Shown in pieces: positions 34,532 through 42,344 of a stretch of 64,000 nucleotides of DNA. The translations under genes and the position numbers were made by a program. Position 1 is the first letter of the stretch. Every line of letters begins with the position of its first letter. Source of the DNA: Geothrix sp. PMB-07 (GTDB taxonomy: Bacteria > Acidobacteriota > Holophagae > Holophagales > Holophagaceae); assembly GCF_030758935.1 (NCBI RefSeq), contig NZ_CP132333.1, positions 2,170,992 through 2,234,991 of the forward strand. The letters run 5' to 3'. Below the pieces are notes generated by a model. It was not told where the DNA came from, made no database searches, and saw only the letters and a list, made by a program, of their open reading frames with translations.

Positions 34532-35150
34532 CGGCCACCTCCTTCTTGGCGCCCCAGAGGGGTGCTTCGGTGCCCTTCAGCAGGCGCCGGATGTTCTCGT
34601 GGTGTTTGATGATGACCAGCAGCGCGATGTCGACCCACAGCAGCAGCACCACCGGCGTGGCGCCCTTCCAGACCAGGATGAGCGGCAAGGCGAAGGCCGA
34701 CAGCACGCTGCCCAGGCTCACGTAGCGAAAGGCCAGCAGGATGACGATGAACACGCCGAGCGCCGGCAGCACCATGCCAGCTCGGAAGGCCAGGGCCACA
34801 CCCAAAGCCGTGGCCACCCCTTTGCCGCCCTTGAAAGCCAGCCAAGGGGTGAACATGTGGCCCAGCACCGCGGCCAGGGCCAGCAGAGAGAGCGCCGATT
34901 CACCGAGCCCCAGTTTCTTTGCGATGAACACCGGCAGGAATCCCTTCAGCACATCCAGCAGCAGCGTGACGATGCCCAGGGCCTTGCCACCCACTCGGCT
35001 GACATTGGTGGCGCCGATGTTGCCGCTGCCGTGCTGCCGCACGTCCCCCTTCCCTGCCAGTTTCACCAGCACCAGACCGAAGGGGATGCTGCCGCACAGA
35101 AAGGCGCCGAGGCACCAGAGGACCAGGGAAGTCGGGGACAAGAGGTTCAT
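34524..35150 (-). CDS. plsY: acyl-phosphate:glycerol-3-phosphate acyltransferase
   Basis: PlsY is a small polytopic membrane enzyme that transfers an acyl group from acyl-phosphate to glycerol-3-phosphate, the first step of phospholipid synthesis. The 208-residue protein has about five hydrophobic helices and the signature loops HGSGNIGATNVSRVGGKALG and FKGGKGVATALGV. It overlaps gpsA by 8 bp and lies 12 bp from cinA. Confidence 0.96.
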   Translation of the reverse strand: MNLLSPTSLVLWCLGAFLCGSIPFGLVLVKLAGKGDVRQHGSGNIGATNVSRVGGKALGIVTLLLDVLKGFLPVFIAKKLGLGESALSLLALAAVLGHMFTPWLAFKGGKGVATALGVALAFRAGMVLPALGVFIVILLAFRYVSLGSVLSAFALPLILVWKGATPVVLLLWVDIALLVIIKHHENIRRLLKGTEAPLWGAKKEVADV

Positions 35151-35162
35151 GGATGCAGTGTA

Positions 35163-36392
35163 TCAGCGGCTCACGGCCACGGCCCGCCGCAGCCGGTCCA
35201 GGGCCTGGGCCACACAACGCAGCTGCATTTCGGCGCGGTCTCCCGCGAGCTTCGGCGAACGCACCGCGGTGCCATCGGGCCCAGCCAGGGCGATGAACAC
35301 CGTTCCCACGGGCGCGCCGCCCTCAGCGCCGGGCCCCGCGTTCCCGCAGATGCCCAGGGCCCAGGTGGCGCCCAGGCGGGCCCGCACGGCCTCGGCCATG
35401 GCGGTGGCACAGGCTTCGGACACCGTGCCCACCGAGGCCAGCCAATCGGCATCGAGCCCCAGGAAGGCGACCTTGGCCGGGATGGTGTACGCGGTGACGC
35501 CGCCGCGAAAGCTCTGGCTGGCACCCGCGATGGCCGTGAGTCGGGAAGCCAGCAAACCACCAGTCATGCTTTCGGCCACGGCGAGGGTTTCGCCCTGCTC
35601 GCGCAGCTGATCCAGCACAGCGTCCTCGAGGTTGCCCTCGCCCACGCAGGCGAGATCATCGCCCAGCACCGCCTCGAAATCCCGCCTCGCCGCCTCGAGG
35701 TCGGCGGGGTGGGCGCCCCGGGCCAGCAATTCCACCTGGGTGAGGTTGGCGAGGATGGTCCAGTCCAGGTGCGCATGCCGTTCGCGGGCCGCACGGGTCT
35801 GCTCATCCAGGGCGCTTTCCGGCACGCCGGAGACCACCATGCGCAGAGTGTGGACCGCCCGTCCCGCCAGGGGCCGCAGTCTGGGCTCCACCTGCTCTTC
35901 CCACATGCGTTTCATCTCGCGGGGCACGCCGGGCATCATGACCACCCGCACGCCGGGATGGTCCGGAGGGTCCTGCCACCAGATGCCGGGGGCCGTGCCC
36001 ACGGGGTTCTTCAGCGGCTCGGCGCCCACGGGGATGAGGGTCTGCTTGAAGTTCACCTGCGGGGGAACTCGGTTGCGCGCCGCGTAGAAGGCCAGCAGGT
36101 CCTCGCGACTGGCGGCATCTTCCACCAGTTCGACGCCGAGGATTTCGGCGAAGAGCTCCTTGGTGAAATCATCGAAGGTCGGGCCCAGGCCGCCGGTGGT
36201 GAGGATGAGATCCGAACGCGACAGGGCCTCCCGGAAGAGTCCCGCCAGGTCCTCGCGGTTGTCGCCCACGGCGGTCTTCCGGTGGAAAGCCAGGCCCAGG
36301 CCCGCCAGACGTTCGCCCAGCCAGACGGAATTGGTGTCGATCCGCCGGGTGGTGAGCAGTTCCGTTCCGATGGCGATGCATTCGATGCGCAT
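35163..36392 (-). CDS. cinA: CinA-like nicotinamide-nucleotide amidase
   Basis: The 409-residue protein has the two CinA domains. An N-terminal MoCF-like domain (IECIAIGTELLTTRRIDTNS; LILTTGGLGPTFDDFTKELF; MMPGVPREMKRMWEE) is followed by the C-terminal amidohydrolase domain (AVAESMTGGLLASRLTAIAG; GVTAYTIPAKVAFLGL; GICGNAGPGAEGGAPVGTVF). It would recycle nicotinamide mononucleotide by deamidation and hydrolyse ADP-ribose in NAD metabolism. ATG 36392 was chosen as the start of the conserved region; the frame open to 36497 overlaps the HAD gene. Confidence 0.94.
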   Translation of the reverse strand: MRIECIAIGTELLTTRRIDTNSVWLGERLAGLGLAFHRKTAVGDNREDLAGLFREALSRSDLILTTGGLGPTFDDFTKELFAEILGVELVEDAASREDLLAFYAARNRVPPQVNFKQTLIPVGAEPLKNPVGTAPGIWWQDPPDHPGVRVVMMPGVPREMKRMWEEQVEPRLRPLAGRAVHTLRMVVSGVPESALDEQTRAARERHAHLDWTILANLTQVELLARGAHPADLEAARRDFEAVLGDDLACVGEGNLEDAVLDQLREQGETLAVAESMTGGLLASRLTAIAGASQSFRGGVTAYTIPAKVAFLGLDADWLASVGTVSEACATAMAEAVRARLGATWALGICGNAGPGAEGGAPVGTVFIALAGPDGTAVRSPKLAGDRAEMQLRCVAQALDRLRRAVAVSR

Positions 36393-36450
36393 GACTGGAA
36401 TGGAACCACGCCCGCGCCGGAAACTCCAGGCGCCAAGGTTTCGCGAGAGG

Positions 36451-37059
36451 CTAGAACGCGAGCCCGGTCTCCCGCAGCAGGGCCTCGGCGCTGCCATCGT
36501 TGCGGAACAGGATGCCCTTCATGCCCAGCCGCTCGGCGGCGGCGATGTTCGCCGGCACGTCGTCGATGAAGGCGCAGGCTTCGGCCGGGAGGCCGATGCG
36601 CGCCAGCAGGTGGAGGTAGATCTCCGGATGGGGCTTGCCCATCTTGAGGTGACCCGACACGGCCACATGCTGCAGCTTGGAGAGAAAGGTCAGGCGCGGG
36701 CGGCTTTCCTCGAAGGTGTCGCCGGACCAGTTCGTCAATCCATGGCAGGGCACGCCAGCCGCGTGCAGCTTCTCCAGCAGGTCGTTCCCTTCGGGTATCA
36801 GCCCCGTGAGCATGTCCAGCGCCCGGGCCCGGAAGGCCCGGATGAGGGCTTCGTGCTCGGGGAATTGCGCCACCTTTTCGGCGATGGCCGCTTCCCAGGA
36901 ACGGCCGTAATCCTGCTGGATGTTCCAGGCCGAATTGCATACTTCGCTCAGGAAGAACCGCCGCTCCGCCGCATCGGGAATCAGCTCGCGGTAGACCACC
37001 TCGGGATCCCACCCAATGAGCACATTGCCGAAATCGAACACCACCGCTTGAATCGACAC
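36451..37059 (-). CDS. HAD-superfamily phosphatase
   Basis: The 202-residue protein is a HAD-like hydrolase of the YihX-type subgroup. Motif I is VVFDFGNVLIGWDPEVV, with the nucleophile Asp and Gly in place of the second Asp as in that subgroup. Motif II lies in GLTNWSGDTF, motif III in HLKMGKPHPEIYLHLL and motif IV in ACAFIDDVPANIAAAERLGM. A helical cap is inserted after motif I. It probably dephosphorylates a sugar phosphate. GTG 37059 is chosen because GGAGAAGGT stands just before it and the frame upstream to 37131 is not conserved. Confidence 0.87.
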   Translation of the reverse strand: MSIQAVVFDFGNVLIGWDPEVVYRELIPDAAERRFFLSEVCNSAWNIQQDYGRSWEAAIAEKVAQFPEHEALIRAFRARALDMLTGLIPEGNDLLEKLHAAGVPCHGLTNWSGDTFEESRPRLTFLSKLQHVAVSGHLKMGKPHPEIYLHLLARIGLPAEACAFIDDVPANIAAAERLGMKGILFRNDGSAEALLRETGLAF

Positions 37060-37177
37060 ACCTTCTCCAGAGAAAGACCAGGATTCCAATCTAGCGGAGG
37101 GGGCGCCCTGCGCCCATGTGGTGCCAGGCACCCAACCTGAGGTGACACCCGCCGTTTCGCCCTCAATCGTAAAGGAC

Positions 37178-37358
37178 CCACCACGGAGGCACGGAGCATG
37201 GGCACACCGCAGGCGCCAGGCTCGGATGCCCTAATGGATCCGAGGTTGGCGTCTGCGATGGCTTCCGGCCTAAGCCGGAAGCGGCCAACGGCCTGCCCAT
37301 GACGGAGGAGCACGGAGGCCTCCGTGCCACCTCAGTGGCCTCAGTGTTTCCGTGGTGG
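37178..37358. repeat. structured extragenic repeat element with three hairpins
   Basis: Inverted repeats bound the element: CCACCACGGAGGCACGGAG at 37178-37196, and its partly interrupted complement spread over 37320-37358 (CTCCGTGCC and TCCGTGGTGG). Inside is a long hairpin at 37208-37257 with 17 Watson-Crick pairs (CGCAG, CGCCA and CTCGGAT arms). A perfect 9-bp hairpin follows at 37261-37282 (GCTTCCGGC, loop CTAA, GCCGGAAGC), then GGCC-AAC-GGCC. The 326-bp gap from 37060 to 37385 otherwise holds no gene. Confidence 0.65.
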
Positions 37359-37385
37359 ACCTCTACGTTGAGGCCGATTGGCGCT

Positions 37386-37550
37386 TCAGGATTCCAGCCA
37401 CTGCCGGGCCAGGCGGCGCCCGCCCCAGAGGCCCACCGCTGTGCCGACGATGCTCAGCAGCGCGGCGGTCATGAAGCCCACGAGATCACCGAGATACCAG
37501 CCCGCCAGGCTGCCCACGGTCGCTCCCACGAAACCCATGAGCTTTTCCAT
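37386..37550 (-). CDS. small hydrophobic membrane protein
   Basis: The 54-residue product, starting MEKLMGFVGATVGSLAGWYL, has two closely spaced hydrophobic segments with glycines (GATVGSLAGWYLGDLVGFMT; LLSIVGTAVGLWGGRR) and a basic C-terminus. It looks like a glycine-zipper-type helical hairpin in the inner membrane. GGAGG precedes ATG 37550; the frame extends upstream to 37700 but that part is antisense to the next gene. Function unknown. Confidence 0.7.
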   Translation of the reverse strand: MEKLMGFVGATVGSLAGWYLGDLVGFMTAALLSIVGTAVGLWGGRRLARQWLES

Positions 37551-37599
37551 GCGGAGGCCTCCGAAGCTATAGGATGGGGGAATCCCCAGAGGTGTTCCC

Positions 37600-37896
37600 A
37601 TGTTCGTGCCCGACCTCGATGACTTGGTGCTGGAATCCGACGAGGAATCCGGCATTCGGGAACTGGGCCGCCGCTTCCTGGCCCGGGGCCCCTGGACCAC
37701 GGTGGCCTTCCTAGTGAAAACGAAGACCGATCCCGAGGGCGACTGGGAGGGACCCTTCCTCTGGCTGTACCGCTATCAGAAAGTGGCCCAGGGCTGGAAA
37801 CTCGTGAGCCGCTTCCGCACCACGGAAACGGCTCAGCTCGAGATCCTGATGGCGGCCTTCGAAGAGTGGAAGGATTACTTGAGCCCCGGGAGGTAG
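37600..37896 (+). CDS. conserved hypothetical protein
   Basis: The 98-residue protein (MFVPDLDDLVLESDEESGIR) is acidic and probably cytoplasmic. The centre reads ARGPWTTVAFLVKTKTDPEG and PFLWLYRYQKVAQGWKLVSR, followed by a helix (TAQLEILMAAFEEWKDYL). AGAGG precedes ATG 37600. Its 3' end overlaps the 3' end of the convergent dinB-like gene by 22 bp. I do not recognise a family. Confidence 0.75.
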   Translation: MFVPDLDDLVLESDEESGIRELGRRFLARGPWTTVAFLVKTKTDPEGDWEGPFLWLYRYQKVAQGWKLVSRFRTTETAQLEILMAAFEEWKDYLSPGR

Positions 37897-38402
37897 CGTT
37901 CCCGGATCACCTTCAGGTGGTGGTCCGCATGGCCCAGCATGATGTAGGGCAGGCAACGGGCGGTGATGGACTTCCCGCTGGTCGTGCCCTGGTTCCCCCA
38001 GGCCGCCTCCGGCAGGCTCCGGAACAAGGTCAGGCTGGCCTGCCGCACCGCCAGGAAATCCGCCAGCAGGTCGGCCACGGAATGGCCTTCGGCCTGGGCG
38101 GAGGCCGCATAGTCATCCTCCTCGAAACCCGGCAGGGGCGTGACGTCGCCCCGGCCCAGGCGCAGGCACCGGTAGGCGAAGATGCGCTCCACATCCGTGA
38201 GGTGCTGCAGCAGATCCTTGAGGGTCCACTTTCCGGGCGCGTAGCGGTAGCCACCCTGGGCCTCGCTCAGGTTCCTGAACAGGGCCGCGGCGGCCTCGGT
38301 CTGAGACTGGTGCAGCGCCAGTGCATCGCCCGCGGGCGCCACTTCGAGGTAGTGGGCGTAGGCATCGCCGTACTCGCTGGGATCGGGCTTGCAGAGGCTC
38401 AT
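37875..38402 (-). CDS. DinB-family four-helix protein
   Basis: The 175-residue protein matches the DinB/YfiT-like metal-binding four-helix bundle. GKWTLKDLLQHLTDVERIFA supplies the first His, and MLGHADHHLKVIRERYLPGL the terminal HxxxH-type ligands. Members include thiol transferases and DNA-damage-induced proteins with no known DNA role. It converges on the neighbouring small gene. Substrate unknown. Confidence 0.9.
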   Translation of the reverse strand: MSLCKPDPSEYGDAYAHYLEVAPAGDALALHQSQTEAAAALFRNLSEAQGGYRYAPGKWTLKDLLQHLTDVERIFAYRCLRLGRGDVTPLPGFEEDDYAASAQAEGHSVADLLADFLAVRQASLTLFRSLPEAAWGNQGTTSGKSITARCLPYIMLGHADHHLKVIRERYLPGLK

Positions 38403-38428
38403 GGGTGTCTCCCGGATCAGAACCTGAT

Positions 38429-39862
38429 TTAGAAGGTCATCACCTTCATGGTGTTCGTGGTGCCGGACTTCCAGAGGGGCAGGCCCATGGTCATGACCAC
38501 GCGGTCGAAAGCGCCCACTTCACGCTTGGACAGCAGCAGTTCCCGCACCAGCTCCACCATCTCGTCCGTGCTGGCGACGCGGGGAATCATGAGAGCCGTC
38601 ACACCGCGGAACAAGCCCATGCGACGGGCGGTCAGCTCGTCGGGCGTGGCGCCCAGCACGGGCGTGCGGCCCGCGAGGCGGCTCACCAGGCGGGCGGTGT
38701 TGCCGCCCTCGGTGAAGGCCACGATGGAACGGGCGTTGATTTCATCCGCGGTGCGGCAGGCCGCGAAGGCCACGGAGATGTCCGTGCGGGCCAGCACCTT
38801 CTCGGCCAGTTCCTCCGGCAGCGTGGTGGTGCGCTGCTTCACATTGGCGTCGGCTTCGGCGGCGATGCGGGCCAGCCACTGCACGGCTTCCACCGGATGG
38901 GCGCCAGAGGCGCTTTCCGCGCTGAGCATGACGGCATCGGTGCCATCCCAGATGGCGTTGGCCACGTCGCTGGCCTCGGCCCGGGTGGGCTGGGCGTGCT
39001 CGATCATGCTCTCCAGCATCTGGGTGGCCGTGATGACGGGCTTCAGCGCCTTGCGGGCCGCCTTGATGATCTGCTTCTGCAGGCCGGGGACGCGCTCCAC
39101 GCCCAACTCCACGCCCAGGTCGCCGCGGGCCACCATGACGCCCCAGGAGACATCGAGGATCTCGCCCAGGTGCGCGAGCGCGGTGGGGTGCTCGATCTTG
39201 GCGATGATGGGCTGGGTGCCGCCCAGGTGATGGATGATGGCCTGCAGCTGCTGCACGTCCGATGCGCGCCGAACGAAACTCTGGGCGAAGAGATCCACGT
39301 CATGCTCCACACCCCAGCGGATGTCGACGTGATCCTTTTCCGTGAGCGGGTCGGTGTTGATGTCCATGCCGATGGGATGGACTCCCTTGCGGGCCTTCAG
39401 GGGACCGCCGATGATCACCTCGGCCTTGAGCGCCTCGGTGCCCTTGGCGAGGATCTTCACGGTGATGGCGCCATCATCGAGCAGCCACTGCTGGCCCGGC
39501 TCCGCGCCTTCGAAGAGTTCGGGATGGGGCAACGGCGCGGCCCAGGCGCAGCCCGCGGGAACCGCCGTGCCCGGCAGGTAGAACACGCCTTCGCTGCCCG
39601 CCGCCAGATCCAGCGGCGTCTCGAGCAGGCCCACGCGCCACTTGGGGCCCTGGAGATCGAGGAAGACGGGAATGTGCCGACCCAGTTCGGTGGCGATGGC
39701 CCGCACCTGCTGAAGGGCCTCGGAACGAGAAACGGGGTCGCCATGGCTGGCATTCAAGCGAACCGCATCGGCCTCTTTGAGGGCTTCCCGCAGCCGGTCA
39801 CCCTGCATCAGGGCAGGCCCCAAGGTCATCACGAGTTTAGTCTTGCGCACATCATCCCCCAT
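38429..39862 (-). CDS. pyk: pyruvate kinase
   Basis: The 477-residue enzyme converts phosphoenolpyruvate and ADP to pyruvate and ATP. It has the N-terminal KTKLVMTLGPA, AVRLNASHGDP (usually NFSHG), FLDLQGPKWRVG, the catalytic region IIAKIEHPTALAHLGEI, GVMVARGDLGVELGVERVPG, KPVITATQMLESMIEHAQPT and DGTDAVMLSAESASGAHPVE, followed by the C-terminal regulatory domain. ATG 39862 begins the conserved part. It is divergent from a Fis-like regulator gene. Confidence 0.96.
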   Translation of the reverse strand: MGDDVRKTKLVMTLGPALMQGDRLREALKEADAVRLNASHGDPVSRSEALQQVRAIATELGRHIPVFLDLQGPKWRVGLLETPLDLAAGSEGVFYLPGTAVPAGCAWAAPLPHPELFEGAEPGQQWLLDDGAITVKILAKGTEALKAEVIIGGPLKARKGVHPIGMDINTDPLTEKDHVDIRWGVEHDVDLFAQSFVRRASDVQQLQAIIHHLGGTQPIIAKIEHPTALAHLGEILDVSWGVMVARGDLGVELGVERVPGLQKQIIKAARKALKPVITATQMLESMIEHAQPTRAEASDVANAIWDGTDAVMLSAESASGAHPVEAVQWLARIAAEADANVKQRTTTLPEELAEKVLARTDISVAFAACRTADEINARSIVAFTEGGNTARLVSRLAGRTPVLGATPDELTARRMGLFRGVTALMIPRVASTDEMVELVRELLLSKREVGAFDRVVMTMGLPLWKSGTTNTMKVMTF

Positions 39863-39991
39863 CGCCTGCACAGCTATTCCACAACCTTTTCCACAGCCTG
39901 CGGCCTCGTTACAAACTTATCACAGGGCCTTTCCCTTGGGGCATCGCGGTGATACCTTCGATCTCCCGATACGGATGTTGGAGAAGATGGA
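39863..39991. promoter_or_regulatory. divergent promoter region of pyk and the Fis-like gene
   Basis: This 129-bp region must hold both promoters. It contains two direct copies of TTCCACA spaced 12 bp apart (39877 and 39889) and TTATCACA at 39917. They resemble degenerate DnaA boxes or a tandem regulator site. No clear -35/-10 pair was found. Confidence 0.4.
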
Positions 39992-40216
39992 ATGCGCGAT
40001 AAGCTGCGGATGCTCGTGGCCGAGATGGTGCATGGGGGAATCCCCCTGGAGCTGGCCCGGAGAGAGTTCGAGCGGGTGTACCTCGAAGAGGTGCTGGCCG
40101 CCCATGAAGGCAACCACAGTGCGGCCGCCCGGGAACTGGGCATCCACCGCAACACCCTGGCCAAGAAGCTGGAGGCCCCGCCCAGCCGTCTCCGCCGTGT
40201 GAGCCTGGCCAGCTGA
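39992..40216 (+). CDS. Fis-type helix-turn-helix DNA-binding protein
   Basis: This 74-residue protein consists mainly of a Fis/NtrC C-terminal-type helix-turn-helix: FERVYLEEVLAAHEGNHSAA, then ARELGIHRNTLAKKLEA as the recognition helix. It lacks the AAA+ and receiver domains of NtrC-like activators. GGAG precedes ATG 39992. It sits between pyk and the GAPDH pair, so it could regulate them. A terminator follows it directly. Confidence 0.88.
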   Translation: MRDKLRMLVAEMVHGGIPLELARREFERVYLEEVLAAHEGNHSAAARELGIHRNTLAKKLEAPPSRLRRVSLAS

Positions 40217-40236
40217 GACCGGCTTTCCCTTCTGTC

Positions 40237-40266
40237 AAAGCCCAGCCCCGCGCTGGGCTTTTCTTT
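40237..40266 (+). terminator. rho-independent terminator after the Fis-like gene
   Basis: A perfect 10-bp stem AAAGCCCAGC / GCTGGGCTTT with a 5-nt loop is followed by TCTTT. It lies 21 bp after the stop codon and separates the Fis-like gene from the GAPDH pair. Confidence 0.85.
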
Positions 40267-40311
40267 CGACAGGGCGCGCCAAGGCCGTTACAACAAGAAC
40301 CGGGAGGAAGC

Positions 40312-41322
40312 TTGAGGAAGGTCGCCATCAACGGGCTGGGACGGATCGGCCGCTTGGCCCTGCGCCACTTGATGACGGCACCCCAGGTGCAGGTGGTGGC
40401 GGTCAACGACCTGGCCGACACGGCAACCCTGGCCTACCTCATGCGTCATGACTCCACGCACGGGCAGGCCCCCTTTCCCGTGACCTCCGACGGTGATCAC
40501 CTGGTGCTGGATGGCCACCGGATCCGCGTCTACGGAGAACCCCATCCCGCCGCCATCCCCTTCGCCGATCATGGCGCCGAGGTGGTGCTGGAGTGCACGG
40601 GCCAATTCACGGAACGCGCCGCGGCCTCGGCCCACCTCCGGGGATCCGTCACCCACGTGCTCCTCAGCGCGGCCTCGGAGGAGGCGGACCAGACCCTCGT
40701 CATGGGCGTCAACGAAGGCGCGCTCGACACCGCGCAGCATCGGCTCATCTCCTGCGCCAGCGACACCACCCAGGCCCTGGCTCCCATGGTGAAGGTGCTC
40801 GATGAGGCCTTCGGTCTGGAACATGGCTTTGTGACCGCAGTGCACAGTTACACCAATGACCAGCGCATCTTGGATCTGCCCCATGCGGACCTCCGCCGCG
40901 CCCGGGCGGCCGCCCACAGCATGATTCCCACCCGCACCGAGGCCGCCGGGGCCATCGGCCTGGTGCTGCCCCACCTGGCGGGCCGCCTTGACGGCCTGGC
41001 CGTGCGGGTTCCCACACCTGATGTGAGCATCCTGGACCTCACCGCCGCCCTGAGCCGGGAGATCACCCTGGAGGCCGTCCACGCCGCCTTCCGGAACGCA
41101 GCCACTCGCGGTCCCTTGGGGCCCTATCTGGAGGTTCTCGACGAGGAACTGGTGAGCGCCGACCTGGTGGGCCGCACCGCCAGCTGCCTCTATGATCCCT
41201 TCCTCACCAAGCGCCTGGGCGCGCGCTTCGTGAAGGTGTTCGGCTGGTACGACAACGAGTTCGCCTACGCGGCCCGGCTGAAGGATCTCTGCCTGCACGT
41301 GCTAGAGGGGACACGGCCATGA
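40312..41322 (+). CDS. GAPDH-like protein lacking the catalytic cysteine
   Basis: The 336-residue protein is a full-length glyceraldehyde-3-phosphate dehydrogenase homologue. It has the NAD motif INGLGRIGRLALRHL, TAVHSYTNDQRILDLPHADL with the base His178, RVPTPDVSILDLT and VFGWYDNEFAYAARL. The active-site block, normally SNASCTTN, reads SCASDTTQ: Asp151 (codon GAC 40762-40764) replaces the nucleophilic Cys, and a Cys appears three residues earlier. The phosphate-site TSTGAA is TRTEAA. It is therefore unlikely to be a normal GAPDH and may be a regulatory or structural partner of the next protein. The start is TTG 40312, backed by GGAGGAA. It overlaps the next gene by ATGA. Confidence 0.9.
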   Translation: MRKVAINGLGRIGRLALRHLMTAPQVQVVAVNDLADTATLAYLMRHDSTHGQAPFPVTSDGDHLVLDGHRIRVYGEPHPAAIPFADHGAEVVLECTGQFTERAAASAHLRGSVTHVLLSAASEEADQTLVMGVNEGALDTAQHRLISCASDTTQALAPMVKVLDEAFGLEHGFVTAVHSYTNDQRILDLPHADLRRARAAAHSMIPTRTEAAGAIGLVLPHLAGRLDGLAVRVPTPDVSILDLTAALSREITLEAVHAAFRNAATRGPLGPYLEVLDEELVSADLVGRTASCLYDPFLTKRLGARFVKVFGWYDNEFAYAARLKDLCLHVLEGTRP

Positions 41323-42344
41323 AGCGCATCGCCCTCAACGGCCTGGGCCGCATCGGCCGCCTGGCGGTCCGGCAGCTGGGCGCGCAACAACTGGGCATGG
41401 GTCAGCCCGAGTTCATCTGTGCCGTGAACGATCCCGCGCCCTTGGACCAGGTCATCCAGCTGCTGCGCTTCGATTCCGTCCACGGCCAGAGCGCCCTGCC
41501 CATCGGCGGCCACACCGAGAACGGCCAGGATTTCCTCCTGCTGGGCGAACGCCGGGTACCGCTTTTCCACGCCCTGGATCCCTCGCTCATTCCCTTCCCC
41601 CCTGAAACGCGGCTGGTGGTGGAGGCCAGCGGCCGCTTCACCAAGCGGGCCGATGCGGCCCGCCACTTGAAACAGGGCGTCTCCCACGTGGTCATCAGCG
41701 CCCCCAGCCCCGATGCCGATTTCACGGCCATCGCCCCCGTGAACGGGGCGGAGCTGGATCCAGAGCGGCACCGCGTCATCTCCAACGCCAGTTGCACCGC
41801 CCACGCCACGGCCCCCATGCTGCAGATCCTCGACGAGGCCTTCGGCATCGAGGAAGCGGGCATGAGCACCGTGCACGTGGTCACCAACGATCAGAAGCTC
41901 CTGGATCAGCCCCACAAGGACCGGCGCCGCGGCCGCTCCGCCTTCCAGAGCATCATCCCCACCACCTCGTCGGCCTTTGGCGCCCTGCACCGCGCCATGC
42001 CTGCCCTGCCGCCTGGCTTCAACGGCGTGGCCCTGCGGGTGCCCACCCTCAGCGTGAACCTGGTGGACCTGGTGGCCACCCTGCGCCGGGATGCAGATTT
42101 GGCGGGCCTTCGCACCGCCTACGAACAGGCCGTCTGCAGGCGGTGGAAGGGGCTCGTCGCCCTTGCGGATCCCCACACGGTCAGCCACGACATCACCGGT
42201 CGCCGGGAAAGCGTGATCATGGATCTGGACCTGACCATGGCTCTGAGCCCGCGCTTCGTGAAAGTCTTCGGCTGGCACGACAACGAAACCGGCTACGCCG
42301 CTCGGTTGTGTGACCTGGTGGTGGATCTGGCAGGCCGGATCTAG
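41319..42344 (+). CDS. glyceraldehyde-3-phosphate dehydrogenase homologue with catalytic Cys
   Basis: This 341-residue GAPDH homologue keeps the active-site SNASCTAH (Cys159) and the His186 in STVHVVTNDQKLLD. The NAD motif is LNGLGRIGRLAVRQL, and the C-terminal region reads VFGWHDNETGYAARL. The usual TSTGAAKAV phosphate-site block is altered to TTSSAFGAL, and the Trp normally after WYDNE is Thr. The substrate may therefore be glyceraldehyde-3-phosphate or a related aldehyde such as erythrose-4-phosphate. It is translationally coupled to the Cys-less paralogue, which suggests a heteromeric enzyme. Confidence 0.9.
   Translation: MKRIALNGLGRIGRLAVRQLGAQQLGMGQPEFICAVNDPAPLDQVIQLLRFDSVHGQSALPIGGHTENGQDFLLLGERRVPLFHALDPSLIPFPPETRLVVEASGRFTKRADAARHLKQGVSHVVISAPSPDADFTAIAPVNGAELDPERHRVISNASCTAHATAPMLQILDEAFGIEEAGMSTVHVVTNDQKLLDQPHKDRRRGRSAFQSIIPTTSSAFGALHRAMPALPPGFNGVALRVPTLSVNLVDLVATLRRDADLAGLRTAYEQAVCRRWKGLVALADPHTVSHDITGRRESVIMDLDLTMALSPRFVKVFGWHDNETGYAARLCDLVVDLAGRI

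Noticed and set aside
37261-37282. Resemblance of the CCGGCCTAA segment to a c-di-GMP-I riboswitch
   Set aside because: The flanking conserved AAACC and GACGCAAAGC parts of that riboswitch are missing, and no gene follows in the right orientation.
39863-39991. Possible replication origin from DnaA-box-like TTTTCCACA and TTATCACA
   Set aside because: Only weak matches, no dnaA, dnaN or gyrase genes nearby, and no AT-rich unwinding element.
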